DNA of 64,000 bases. Origin: Anaerolineaceae bacterium oral taxon 439. GTDB lineage: Bacteria; Chloroflexota; Anaerolineae; Anaerolineales; Anaerolineaceae. How positions within the stretch are numbered: the first letter of the stretch is position 1; every line of letters starts with the position of its first letter. The position numbers and the translations under genes are program-made. The notes below the pieces were generated by a model. It ran no database searches and was not told where the DNA came from. It was given only the letters and a program-made list of their open reading frames with translations. The DNA lies in the NCBI GenBank assembly GCA_001717545.1, contig CP017039.1:1116001-1180000 (forward strand). Direction: 5' to 3'. This document shows, one piece after another, positions 52,550-61,385 of the stretch.

Positions 52550-53680
52550 TCATGACGCTAAGACATGCGATATGGCGGTCGCGGCCCGTCCGCCGAGCGC
52601 CTGGACGAAGACGGTTCTCGCAGGCTTCTGCGTTCGGAGCCAGTCGATGGCTTCGATAACCTGGTAAATTCCGGCCGCTCCGGTTGGATAGCCGCGGCCT
52701 GAATTCCCGCCGCCGTGATTCAGCGGGATCCGGTCTGCCCGCCATCCCTGCCCTGGATGGGAAAGGCCGATCGCTTCAAGCGAGAGAATCAAGTCAATCG
52801 CGGTTTTATCGTCAAGTTCGAACGCGTCGATTTTCTTCAGTCGGATATTGGCCTGATTCAGCGCGCGTTCGGCGGATTGCGCCGCGGCGGTATACGTCAG
52901 GAGCTGGGGACGGTCATGGATCGAGAGCTGGGCCGTCGCGTTCGCGGACGCCAGGATCCGGATCGGCGGCGCGGAAACGTTCGGCGGAACGTTGCCGGCG
53001 CGCGTGACGACAACCGCGGCGGCGCCGTCGCCGAGCTGCGCCAGGTCGAACATGCCGAGCGGAGGCAGCGGGATAGCCTGCCGGTCGTAGACGTCGGGGC
53101 GAAGCGAACCGCGCGGGCGGGCGTACGGATTCATGGCCGCGTTTTCGCACGCGCGCTGCGCGAGCGCTCGGAAGATGTCACGCGGATGCGCATAGGTTTC
53201 GAGATATCGGCGCGCGATCAGGGCTGCCTGACTTTCGACGGTCAGTCCCTGCGAAGATTCATATTCGTAATTCAACGTCAGGTTGGCGGCGTCGTCGGCT
53301 TTCGATCCGACGACGTCGGTTATTTTTTCGACGCCGACGGCGACGGCGGTTTTAATCCAGCCTGATTCGACGGCGAGGAAGGCGGCACGGAGCGCGGCCG
53401 CGCCGGACGCGCCGGCCGCTTCGAAGGTCGTGCTTTCCAGGTGTGGATGCCCCACGGCTTCGGGAACAAGCGCGCCGAGGTTCGCCTGACGCGAGAGGAT
53501 CGTGGCATAGGCATTCCCGATATAGATCGCGTCGGCGGGCGGGTCCCCGGCGTCGCGGAGCGCCAGGCGAACGGCCTCGGATGCAAGGCTGACGATCGAA
53601 CGATCCCAATATTCGCCGACCCTGATCCGGCCGGCGCCGATAATAACGGATTCGGAAGCGGAAACTCTGACGTTTTTCAT
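52550..53680 (-). CDS. Archaeal-type thiolase homologue lacking catalytic residues
   Basis: The 376-residue thiolase-fold protein aligns by eye with archaeal acetoacetyl-CoA thiolases (GVEKITDV, LGDGAAAVVVTRAG, IHDRPQL are in register), but each catalytic motif is altered. ACASG with the nucleophilic Cys is AGASG (Gly90). The HDxF motif is DDKT (Asp290 at the His position). The GHP motif with the second His is GYP (Tyr331). The frame is complete and lies eight bases after HMG-CoA synthase, so the protein is probably made, most likely as a structural partner of HMG-CoA synthase and DUF35. Another thiolase must then supply acetoacetyl-CoA. Confidence 0.85.
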   Translation of the reverse strand: MKNVRVSASESVIIGAGRIRVGEYWDRSIVSLASEAVRLALRDAGDPPADAIYIGNAYATILSRQANLGALVPEAVGHPHLESTTFEAAGASGAAALRAAFLAVESGWIKTAVAVGVEKITDVVGSKADDAANLTLNYEYESSQGLTVESQAALIARRYLETYAHPRDIFRALAQRACENAAMNPYARPRGSLRPDVYDRQAIPLPPLGMFDLAQLGDGAAAVVVTRAGNVPPNVSAPPIRILASANATAQLSIHDRPQLLTYTAAAQSAERALNQANIRLKKIDAFELDDKTAIDLILSLEAIGLSHPGQGWRADRIPLNHGGGNSGRGYPTGAAGIYQVIEAIDWLRTQKPARTVFVQALGGRAATAISHVLAS

Positions 53681-53688
53681 TGCTGAGC

Positions 53689-54744
53689 CTACGCGTCCAT
53701 ATCGATTTTTTCGCGGCAGCGCGCGTAAGTCGCATAGTCGATCTCAGTGCGTCGCCGGAGGTAGGCCTGCGTTGAAGGGGCGAACGAGCGGACGGCGTCG
53801 ATTTTTTCGGTCACGATCAGTGAGAACGCGTCGGCTCCCGCGCCGGAACCGAAGCTGACCGCCAGGATCCGATCGCCGGGCCGGGCGATATCGAGCGTCG
53901 CGCAAAGCCCCAGCAGCACCGCGCCGGAATACGTATTCCCGATGACAGGCGAGAGGAGACCGAGGGTCAGCTGCTCAGGCGTGAACCCGGATTCTTTCGC
54001 GATTTTCTGAGGGAATTTTGCGTTGGGCTGATGAAATACGACGTAGGTATAGTCTTTCGCGGCCGTTCCGGTTTCCTCGAAATACGTATGGAGCGCGTGT
54101 TCGATGTGATTGAAGTAAGCGGGTTCGCCGGTGAAGCGCTGCGCGTGTTCCGGGTATTTCGCTGTCTGGCGGCGCCAGAAATCCGGCGTGTCGCTGACGA
54201 ACGAATAGGCGCTTTCGATCGCAGCGCAGCTTTCGGCGGCAGCCCCAAGTATCAGCGCCGCGCCGCCGGCGGCGGCGGTATATTCGAGGACGTCTCCGGG
54301 CTTTCCCTGCGCGGTATCCATGCCGATAACCATGACGTAATCGCCCATGCCCGATCCGACGAAGCCTATTCCCGCGACCAGGGCTTCGGTCCCGGCTTTG
54401 CAGGCGAACTCAAAATCGGCGGCGGAAATCGAATTGCCCGCGCCGAGCGCTTCGGCGACGATCGTTCCGCTGGGTTTTACGGCGTAAGGATGCGACTCTG
54501 AGCCGATCCAGACGGCGCGCAGCGAAGCGGGGTCGATTTTCGCGCGGGAAAGCGCGTTTCTTCCGGCTTCGATCGACATGGTAATCGTGTCTTCGTCGAG
54601 GCCGGGAACGGATTTTTCTTTGACCGGTCCGGCTCCTTCGCCATGCCAGACGCGGGCGATTTCAGCCGTGCGGATCCGGTAGCGGGGAACGTACGCCCCA
54701 TAGCCGATAATCCCGACCGGGCGTTCAGGTTTAAGAAGTTTCAT
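53689..54744 (-). CDS. Hydroxymethylglutaryl-CoA synthase
   Basis: The 351-residue archaeal-type HMG-CoA synthase has its catalytic triad intact: Glu83 in [11 protein letters not shown], nucleophile Cys115 in [10 protein letters not shown], and His238 in [12 protein letters not shown]. It condenses acetyl-CoA and acetoacetyl-CoA to HMG-CoA, the second step of the mevalonate pathway to isoprenoids. Its ATG overlaps the stop of HMG-CoA reductase (ATGA), and the thiolase-like gene follows after eight bases. Such a set in a bacterium suggests old acquisition of an archaeal-type module; that is inference. Confidence 0.95.
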   Translation of the reverse strand: MKLLKPERPVGIIGYGAYVPRYRIRTAEIARVWHGEGAGPVKEKSVPGLDEDTITMSIEAGRNALSRAKIDPASLRAVWIGSESHPYAVKPSGTIVAEALGAGNSISAADFEFACKAGTEALVAGIGFVGSGMGDYVMVIGMDTAQGKPGDVLEYTAAAGGAALILGAAAESCAAIESAYSFVSDTPDFWRRQTAKYPEHAQRFTGEPAYFNHIEHALHTYFEETGTAAKDYTYVVFHQPNAKFPQKIAKESGFTPEQLTLGLLSPVIGNTYSGAVLLGLCATLDIARPGDRILAVSFGSGAGADAFSLIVTEKIDAVRSFAPSTQAYLRRRTEIDYATYARCREKIDMDA

Positions 54745-56006
54745 AGCGTTGAAAGGATCTCCTTGGCGGATTCTATCGATATGCTTCCCGCGGCGCGCAT
54801 TTTTTCAGCGACGCGTTCGATCTGGCCCCCGACGGCCCCGGCGGCGATGGCGACCTGCCGGGCGTGAAGCGCCATATGCCCTTTTTGGATACCGACGGTT
54901 GCGAGCGCGCGGAGCGCCGCGAGATTCTGCGCCAGGCCGACGGCGGCGAGGATCCCGGCGAATTCGCGCGAGTTCGCCGGGTTTATCAGCTTCAGCGCGG
55001 CGCCTGCGGTCGGATGCACGCGGGTCGCGCCGCCGACCGTTCCGACCGCGATCGGTAAATCGATCTCCCCGACGAGTTCGCCCGATGGGCTTTTTCGCCA
55101 TCGTGTAAGCGTCTGATAAACGCCGCTGCGGGCCGCGTAGCCATGCGCCCCGGCTTCAACCGCGCGCCAATCGTTCCCAGTCGCGAGGACGACGGCGTCG
55201 ATTCCGTTGAGGATGCCTTTATTCTGCGTCACGGCGCGATAAGGATCGACTTCCGCGAGCGCGGCCGCGTCGAGGATCCGGTCCCGAACCTGTTCCCCGT
55301 TGAATCCCAGAGTCGCTAACGTATCCGGATTGAGAACGCAGCGGGCGCTCGCAATCCGACGGTCGGCAAGATTGGAAAGAATCCTCAGTCGCGCTTCTCC
55401 GCCGCTGAGCGCTTCGAGCTTCGGCGCGATGGCTTCCAGCGCGCTGTTGATCGCGTTCGCGCCCATCGCGTCCGCGACGTTCATCTCAAGATAGACGACT
55501 AAAAACGGGCCGATCGGAGAATCGTCGAAGATTCTCGTTTTCAGCTCGACAGGCCCGCCGCCGGCGGAAACGAGAACCGGATTCAGCGCGCGTACCTGAT
55601 CGAGGAGATCGTCCCGGCTCGCGCTGATCGCCTTTACGGCGCGCGGAAGCTCTGGAACGCCGACGAGCTGAATTTGTCCAATCATGATTGGATCGGCGGC
55701 CTGCGCCGTGAAGCCGTTATTCTTCGCGACGAGCTTCGCGGCGTTCGAAGCGGCCGCGACGACCGACGGTTCTTCGATGACCATCGGGATATCGTAAGTT
55801 TTCTGGTTGACGAGGAAGCCGCGGGCGACGCCTAACGGGAGCGTAAAGGTCCCGACGACGTTTTCGATCATGAAATTCGCGGTATCGAGCGTCAGTCCGG
55901 CTTCGCCGCGGAGCCTGCGCTGATCCGTGTCGCTGATTCCATGCTCCTGCGTCAGGATCGCGAGCCGTTCGGCCGGGGTTGATTGGTAAAATTTTTTCTC
56001 AGGCAT
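54741..56006 (-). CDS. mvaA: Hydroxymethylglutaryl-CoA reductase, class II
   Basis: The 421-residue enzyme has the class II features: [10 protein letters not shown] (catalytic Glu near residue 79), DAMGANAIN (Asp179), TQNKG (Lys263) and GHMALHAR (His381). It reduces HMG-CoA to mevalonate. It is the first gene of the mevalonate operon and is coupled to HMG-CoA synthase by ATGA. A TTGACA lies upstream near 56055 on the minus strand, but no well-spaced -10 is seen. Class II enzymes in Pseudomonas mevalonii are degradative, but the synthase partner here argues for biosynthesis. Confidence 0.95.
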   Translation of the reverse strand: MPEKKFYQSTPAERLAILTQEHGISDTDQRRLRGEAGLTLDTANFMIENVVGTFTLPLGVARGFLVNQKTYDIPMVIEEPSVVAAASNAAKLVAKNNGFTAQAADPIMIGQIQLVGVPELPRAVKAISASRDDLLDQVRALNPVLVSAGGGPVELKTRIFDDSPIGPFLVVYLEMNVADAMGANAINSALEAIAPKLEALSGGEARLRILSNLADRRIASARCVLNPDTLATLGFNGEQVRDRILDAAALAEVDPYRAVTQNKGILNGIDAVVLATGNDWRAVEAGAHGYAARSGVYQTLTRWRKSPSGELVGEIDLPIAVGTVGGATRVHPTAGAALKLINPANSREFAGILAAVGLAQNLAALRALATVGIQKGHMALHARQVAIAAGAVGGQIERVAEKMRAAGSISIESAKEILSTL

Positions 56007-56092
56007 GATGTCTCAAAAGGTCTCTTTCCGACGATGAATTATGACGGAGGAATCCTGTCAAAAGCTATCGGATTCCGTTTCGCCGGCGGATT

Positions 56093-56962
56093 TCAGCGGG
56101 CAAGCGTCATCAGTGCCGGCAGCGACCCCAGCATGATAAACGTTGAGAGCGCGACCGTTTTCGACGCCAGGTTCACGTCGCAGTCGTATTCGTTCGCTAA
56201 AATAACGTTCATCGCGCCGCTGGGCAGGCCGCATACCATGATCAGTACCGCAGTCAGCGTCGGATCCAGCCGCAGCGGTTTCAGGACCAACGCCGCAATT
56301 GTCGGGAGGACCGCCAGGCGGACGGCGGTCAGGATCCAGGCGAGCCCATCGGTAAAGAAGCTCAGGAAGCGGATCGACGTCATCCGGCAGCCGATAATCA
56401 GGAGTGAAATTGGCGTCATCATGCTCCCCATTAGCTGGAAGCAGTCGGCGATCACGTTTGGAAGCTTGACCGGAGAGACGAAGAGCGGAATCGCGAGGAA
56501 CGAAGCGACGATCCCCGGATCGGTCAGGATCGACCGGACGACGTTTTGCCGCTTGCCGGAGATATATGTCTGCGCGAAGCCGAGGAAAAAGAACTGGAAA
56601 ACCAGATTGAATATAACCGTATAAATCAATCCGGTCGGGCCATATAGTTCTTCCGTGATCGGAAATCCGAGGAATCCGACGTTCTGAAACGTTCCGAGGG
56701 TTACGAAGATTTTTTTCGTTGTCTCCTGAAGCTTCGTGAAGCGCATGATCAGGATCAGCGCGGCGATCGCGAACGCGTAAAAGGCGACCGCGAACAGGGC
56801 CGCGTGAGCCAGGTTCAGCGACATACCCGGGTCGAACGTCGTATTCGCGGACCGGAGGATACTGAACGGAAGAATCACGCGCATCAGGAACGCGCCTAAG
56901 TCTTTTTCCAGCCGGGAAGAAATCGTATGCGTCTTTCGCAGGATATACCCGATCAGGATCAA
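56093..56962 (-). CDS. AEC-family (auxin efflux carrier) transporter
   Basis: The 289-residue polytopic protein has the AEC pattern: ILRKTHTISSRLEKDLGAFL after TM1, FVTLGTFQNVGFLGFPI, and a C-terminal half with VCGLPSGAMNVILANEYDCD. Family members export or import small carboxylates, amino acids or malonate-like compounds. The only usable start codon is a TTG at 56962, which cuts TM1 in half. The same frame stays open upstream to 57049 and continues the helix (TLVVLLTKFFLL) but has no ATG, GTG or TTG. A non-canonical start or a mutated start codon is likely. Confidence 0.85.
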   Translation of the reverse strand: MILIGYILRKTHTISSRLEKDLGAFLMRVILPFSILRSANTTFDPGMSLNLAHAALFAVAFYAFAIAALILIMRFTKLQETTKKIFVTLGTFQNVGFLGFPITEELYGPTGLIYTVIFNLVFQFFFLGFAQTYISGKRQNVVRSILTDPGIVASFLAIPLFVSPVKLPNVIADCFQLMGSMMTPISLLIIGCRMTSIRFLSFFTDGLAWILTAVRLAVLPTIAALVLKPLRLDPTLTAVLIMVCGLPSGAMNVILANEYDCDVNLASKTVALSTFIMLGSLPALMTLAR

Positions 56963-57086
56963 AAGAAAAAATTTCGTCAGAAGTACAACCAGCGTCGTTT
57001 CCGTATGGCCTCCGATTTTGATCCGAATGCGGTTAAGTTTACAATAAAATCAACTTTGGAAGCTTCTGACAGGCGGGGAACGATGA

Positions 57087-57115
57087 TTGTTCGGCGGGAC
57101 GGGCGAGAGTATAAT
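57087..57115 (+). promoter_or_regulatory. Promoter predicting a leaderless transcript
   Basis: TTGTTC (57087-57092) and TATAAT (57110-57115) with a 17-bp spacer. Transcription should start at about 57122, exactly the ATG of the next gene. Confidence 0.7.
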
Positions 57116-57121
57116 TCGGGT

Positions 57122-57724
57122 ATGGAGCTTCAACCGTCGTCGATGATTTTAGTTGCGCTGATGCCGAAGGCGCGCGACATGGAAATCGCGCGTTTATTCG
57201 GCTGGTACCGGATCCCGATGAAATCCGCGCCGAAGATTTTACGCGTCGACTATATCGCGTTTTATCAGACGGCGGATTTCGGCGCGGATCGGGCGGGCCG
57301 GATCGAGCGGTACGCGCCGGTCAACGGCGTCGAGCTGACGACGCGGTCGGAGCTTTTCCGGGATGAGCGGGATCATCCGCGCGCGAACGAGTATTACTAT
57401 AAGATTCAGCTCGGCGCGCTCCGGACGCTTCCGACGCCGATTTTAGCGGGTCGATGGCGGCGGTTCCTTTTTATTTATACGAACGGGCGGCAATTTCTCT
57501 CAGCAAAAACGATTCAGGATCTGGCGGTTACCGGGGCTGAGCATAAGGTCTTCTGGCAGTCGCTCCGGGAGCGCGGGTTGAGCGGGCCTGGAACGGAATT
57601 CCCGTTTTCAACCGAGGACACGGGGAGCGCTTTAACTGCGTCAGGCGAGCTGATGTACCTGCTGGGGAATTTAGCTATCTCGAATATAAACTTTTCAATA
57701 AATGATATGGAGAAAAAACCATGA
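57122..57724 (+). CDS. Conserved-looking protein of unknown function
   Basis: The 200-residue soluble protein begins MELQPSSMILVALMPKARD. Mid-protein segments look like a conserved enzyme or binding core (IARLFGWYRIPMKSAPKIL, VDYIAFYQTADFG, ANEYYYKIQLGAL, WRRFLFIYTNGRQFLSA). I recognise no named family. The frame is open upstream with ATGs at 57005 and 57083, but a promoter with -10 at 57110-57115 points to the ATG at 57122. The last codons overlap dihydropyrimidinase (ATGA), so the two are coupled. Confidence 0.75.
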   Translation: MELQPSSMILVALMPKARDMEIARLFGWYRIPMKSAPKILRVDYIAFYQTADFGADRAGRIERYAPVNGVELTTRSELFRDERDHPRANEYYYKIQLGALRTLPTPILAGRWRRFLFIYTNGRQFLSAKTIQDLAVTGAEHKVFWQSLRERGLSGPGTEFPFSTEDTGSALTASGELMYLLGNLAISNINFSINDMEKKP

Positions 57725-59142
57725 GCTTAAAGATTATCAAGAACGGTACGATTGTAACGACCGCGGAGACGTACAGCGCGGAAATCCTGATCAACGGCGA
57801 AGTTATCGAGGCGATCGGGCGTGATTTTGAACGGCTTCATCCCGAAGCCGAGGTGATCGACGCGGCGGGGAAGTACGTTTTCCCCGGCGGAATCGATCCG
57901 CATGTGCATTTGGATTTGCCGATGCCCGGGACGGTTTCAAGCGACGATCACTATACCGGGACGAAGGCGGCGGCGTTCGGCGGGACGACGACGGTGATCG
58001 ATTTTGCCAATCATGATTGTCCGTCGCTGGTGGAGAGCATGTTGACGATCAAACGGAAGGCCGATCCGATCGTTGCGGTCGATTACAGCCTGCACCAGAA
58101 TTACACGCGCTATAACGAAGAGACGCTGGCGGAGATTCCGAAGCTTCTCGAGTACGGCGTCCCGACGATCAAATTGTTTACCGCGTATAACGGCCGTCTC
58201 CGGACGGTCGACGAGGGCGTTCTTCGCGTCTTGCGCGTTACGAAAGAAAACGGAATGATGGCGCTGGTGCACGCTGAAAACGGCGATATTATCGAGCGGC
58301 TTATTCAGGAAGCGAAAGCGGCGGGGCATACCGAACCGATTTATCACGCTGAAACGCGGCCGGACTGGACGGCGACGGAAGCGACGTTCCGGGTTTGCGC
58401 GATGTCGGAGCTGGCGGGCGGCGCGCCGGTTTATATCGTGCATATGAACGCCGGAGAGGAACCGGACGTCCTGAAATATGCGCAGTCGAAAGGTATTCCG
58501 GTTCATGGCGAAACCTGCCCGCAGTACCTTCTCTTTACCGACGATGAATTGAAGAAGCCCGACGGGGCGAAATGGGTCTTTTCTCCGCCGCTTCGGAAAG
58601 CGAAGGACAACGCCGGTCTTTGGAAGGGGATTCAGGAAGGGACGATTCAAACGGTCGCGACGGACCATTGTCCGTTCATGTTCGACGGGACAAAGACGAT
58701 TTCTTACGAAGGCGAACCGTTTTCCCGCCCGGGAAAGGAATTGGGGCGCGACGATTTTACGAAGATCCCGAACGGACTTCCGGGCGTCGGCGAGCGGCTG
58801 ATCGCGCTCTGGAATTATGGCGTCCGCGCTGGGAAGATCACGATGAACCAGTTTGTCGCCGTGACGTCCGCGAACGCGGCGAAGATTTTCGGGCTGACGC
58901 CGAAGAAGGGGGTTATTCAGCCCGGAGCGGACGCGGATCTGGTGATCTGGGACCCGGCGAAAACGTTCCGCTATTCGGTCGCGTCGTCTCGCTCGCGGAC
59001 GGATTACAGCTATCTGGACGGCGCGGAGATCGTTGGCGCGCCGGAAATCGTCCTTCTCCGCGGCGAACGGATCGTGGACGGGGACCGATGGCTCGGCCGG
59101 AAGGGCGGCGGACGCTTTATTCCGCGGAAGACTTCCGCTTAA
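57721..59142 (+). CDS. Dihydropyrimidinase / D-hydantoinase
   Basis: The 473-residue amidohydrolase has the binuclear metal site: GIDPHVHLD (two His, about residue 60), the carboxylated Lys in TIKLFTAYNG (about residue 152), His in LVHAENGD and VHMNAGEE, and Asp in ATDHCPF. It opens cyclic ureides: dihydrouracil in reductive pyrimidine breakdown, or hydantoins. It follows the unknown gene with an ATGA overlap. No other pyrimidine-degradation gene is present, so physiological substrate and pathway are open. Confidence 0.93.
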   Translation: MSLKIIKNGTIVTTAETYSAEILINGEVIEAIGRDFERLHPEAEVIDAAGKYVFPGGIDPHVHLDLPMPGTVSSDDHYTGTKAAAFGGTTTVIDFANHDCPSLVESMLTIKRKADPIVAVDYSLHQNYTRYNEETLAEIPKLLEYGVPTIKLFTAYNGRLRTVDEGVLRVLRVTKENGMMALVHAENGDIIERLIQEAKAAGHTEPIYHAETRPDWTATEATFRVCAMSELAGGAPVYIVHMNAGEEPDVLKYAQSKGIPVHGETCPQYLLFTDDELKKPDGAKWVFSPPLRKAKDNAGLWKGIQEGTIQTVATDHCPFMFDGTKTISYEGEPFSRPGKELGRDDFTKIPNGLPGVGERLIALWNYGVRAGKITMNQFVAVTSANAAKIFGLTPKKGVIQPGADADLVIWDPAKTFRYSVASSRSRTDYSYLDGAEIVGAPEIVLLRGERIVDGDRWLGRKGGGRFIPRKTSA

Positions 59143-59148
59143 TTGACG

Positions 59149-60744
59149 ATGTTTTTAGCGGTTCCATGCGGAATTTTACTGTTGACCGGGTTGGTTATTC
59201 CGGTCCAGAACCGGCTTCGGGAAAACGTGGGCCTTTCCTGGCTAATCGCGACGGTTTCGGCCGGGGCCGTTTTGGTCTGGTCGATTTATTCCGCATGGAT
59301 CCCGGATCAGGAAATAACGCTGCTTCCGACGGTTACGGTCGGGTCCTATCCGCTCGTTTTCGTTTTTGACCGCTCGGTCGCGGCGTTGTTTATAACGTTG
59401 TCGTCGGTATATTTCATGACGATGGTGACGCTGGTTTCCGAGTTCAGCGTCGATCGGGGAATCGGGCAGTTCCTGCTGCTGATTGCGATTGTTGGGGTCG
59501 CGTTCCTGAGCGCCGCGTCGAAAAGTATCTGGAACTTTATTTTTTGTTGGACGCTGTATGACCTGATAACAGGGTCGCGGCAGTTCCGCGCGACAGGCGA
59601 GCGGAAAGATCGGGAAGCGAGGCTGGGGTTGTATGGGCTGCGATTATTCGCGGTTTTCCTTTTGACGGTCAGCTTCGCGATCACGGCGCGGAAAATCTGG
59701 CTGGCGACGGCGGCGAGCGGGGCGGCGTACATACCGGCTCTCCTCGCGGTTCTCGCGGCCGGGATCCGCAGCGGCGTTCTTCCGCCGCATCAAAGCGGGC
59801 TTTCGATTGCGGGGATGCCGCCGAAGGCAGAGACGCTCGGACGGGTCATCGGGATTCTTATCGTCGTTCCGGTCTATCTTCGCGTCGAGACGGCCGGGTT
59901 CCCGTCGGCGGTTTTGTCCTGGCTGCGCTTTTTTACGGTTCTGGCGGGGATAGCGGGCTGCGCCGGGTGGCTCCTGTCCAACCGGTCGGAGGTCGGGCGC
60001 AACTTTTTCCTGCTGATCTGCGCCGTGTATCCGCTGGCGGGGGCGCTTAGCGGGAGTCCGACCGCGGCGCTGATTTTCAGTGTCGTTTATCCGATCGCGG
60101 CGATCGCGATTTATCATCATTTCGCGAATTACGTAGTGATCCGCGTTTTGCTGGTTTTCTTCCTTCTGCTGTTCAGCGGGCTGCCGTTTACGCCGGCAGC
60201 GGCCGGCTGGCCATACCTGATCGAAGCGGGGATTTCGTTCTTTACCGCGGGCCTGATCCTGACGCAGGCAGTCGCCATGATCGGGTACGCGTTGTCGATC
60301 CTGCGTCCGCGCGCGTATGATCCGGGGGCGACCGACCGATGGACGCGGACCGGCTTCCCGTTTACCTACGCGATCCTTTTCGCGTCAGGCGTTTTCGCCG
60401 CTTATACTGGATGGGGCTACGCAGGGAAGGCTGGCGATTTTCGCCTGATGATTTGGACGGGCGGGACAATCTTCCTTTTCGGCGCGTTCTATTATCGTTA
60501 CCGAACGTCCGAATCGTATCATGATTTGAATCTCTGGGCTCGGGAGGTCGCGGGGCGGACGACGGTTTTCCTGATCCGTCTGATTGATTTTTCCGGTTTT
60601 GGTTTCCTGACGCGTCCGGCTTACCGGCTGTTGACCGGAGCGAACGGCCTGATCGCGGCTGCGCTGGAATCGGAGGGCGGGTTGATTTGGGAGATTCTGC
60701 TGCTGATTGTGATTCTGGTTGGCGTGGCGGCGGGGACGGTATGA
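59149..60744 (+). CDS. NuoL/Mrp antiporter-like membrane protein, degenerate
   Basis: The 531-residue polytopic protein has about fourteen TM helices and resembles the proton-channel subunits of complex I and Mrp antiporters. The clue is RSGVLPPHQSGLSIAGMPPK near residue 210, in the place of the usual PFHxWLPxAMxGPTPVS motif. The conserved helix-7 motif is only partly kept. It starts six bases after dihydropyrimidinase (ATG at 59149; a TTG at 59143 also exists). It is the first of three ATGA-coupled membrane genes; the assignment is moderate. Confidence 0.7.
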   Translation: MFLAVPCGILLLTGLVIPVQNRLRENVGLSWLIATVSAGAVLVWSIYSAWIPDQEITLLPTVTVGSYPLVFVFDRSVAALFITLSSVYFMTMVTLVSEFSVDRGIGQFLLLIAIVGVAFLSAASKSIWNFIFCWTLYDLITGSRQFRATGERKDREARLGLYGLRLFAVFLLTVSFAITARKIWLATAASGAAYIPALLAVLAAGIRSGVLPPHQSGLSIAGMPPKAETLGRVIGILIVVPVYLRVETAGFPSAVLSWLRFFTVLAGIAGCAGWLLSNRSEVGRNFFLLICAVYPLAGALSGSPTAALIFSVVYPIAAIAIYHHFANYVVIRVLLVFFLLLFSGLPFTPAAAGWPYLIEAGISFFTAGLILTQAVAMIGYALSILRPRAYDPGATDRWTRTGFPFTYAILFASGVFAAYTGWGYAGKAGDFRLMIWTGGTIFLFGAFYYRYRTSESYHDLNLWAREVAGRTTVFLIRLIDFSGFGFLTRPAYRLLTGANGLIAAALESEGGLIWEILLLIVILVGVAAGTV

Positions 60745-61385
60745 CGACGTTCGATTGGGCGGCCTGGGGCGGCGTGGCGCTGACGTTGATCGGTTCGTTT
60801 TCCGTCTTCCTGATGAGTTCGGAAAAGGAGGTTCAGCCGCGCCTGATCGCTTATATGATCGTTTTTTTTGGCGTTGGTCTGGTTTTCCGGCGTTCGTTCT
60901 CGACGCAGCTGGTTTTTGCGACGGTTCTGACCGGAACGATCAGCGCGGTTATTCTCGGCGCGCCGAATTTCTCGCGTCCGTTCCGCTTCCCGGCCCGGAT
61001 GTCGCGGAGCGTATTGCTGATGCGGGCGTTGATCGGGCTGATATTCGCCGCGGCGGTCTGGCTTTATCTTCCGCGGTTCGCGAACTGGCTCCCGATCGTG
61101 ACGGAAACGCTTTTGAGTTCGATGCTGATTTTTGTATTCGGGCTGCTGACGTTCGGGCTGGGGACGCGGCTGATCGATCGTTTTTTCGGGCTGCTTTTCC
61201 TGACGCAGGGATTCCTGATGATGTATGTGTCGCTGGAAAAATCGACGGCCGTTTTCGGTTTTCTCCTCTTCTTCGAACTGGCGCTGGCGTTGCTGGGATC
61301 ATATTGCCTGACGAACGCGGACGGCGAGGGCGAAAGGGGGCTGTCGGATGAAGCGGGCGGACCCGAATCGATTGGAGGCGAATGA
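60741..61385 (+). CDS. Small polytopic membrane protein of the antiporter-like trio
   Basis: The 214-residue protein has about six hydrophobic helices and ends in a polar Glu/Gly-rich tail. Its size and place between two NuoL/M-like genes recall NuoJ/NuoK or Mrp small subunits, but I see no specific motif. The ATG at 60741 overlaps the upstream stop (ATGA), and its own stop overlaps the next ATG, so all three proteins are probably made in fixed ratio as one complex. Confidence 0.65.
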   Translation: MTTFDWAAWGGVALTLIGSFSVFLMSSEKEVQPRLIAYMIVFFGVGLVFRRSFSTQLVFATVLTGTISAVILGAPNFSRPFRFPARMSRSVLLMRALIGLIFAAAVWLYLPRFANWLPIVTETLLSSMLIFVFGLLTFGLGTRLIDRFFGLLFLTQGFLMMYVSLEKSTAVFGFLLFFELALALLGSYCLTNADGEGERGLSDEAGGPESIGGE

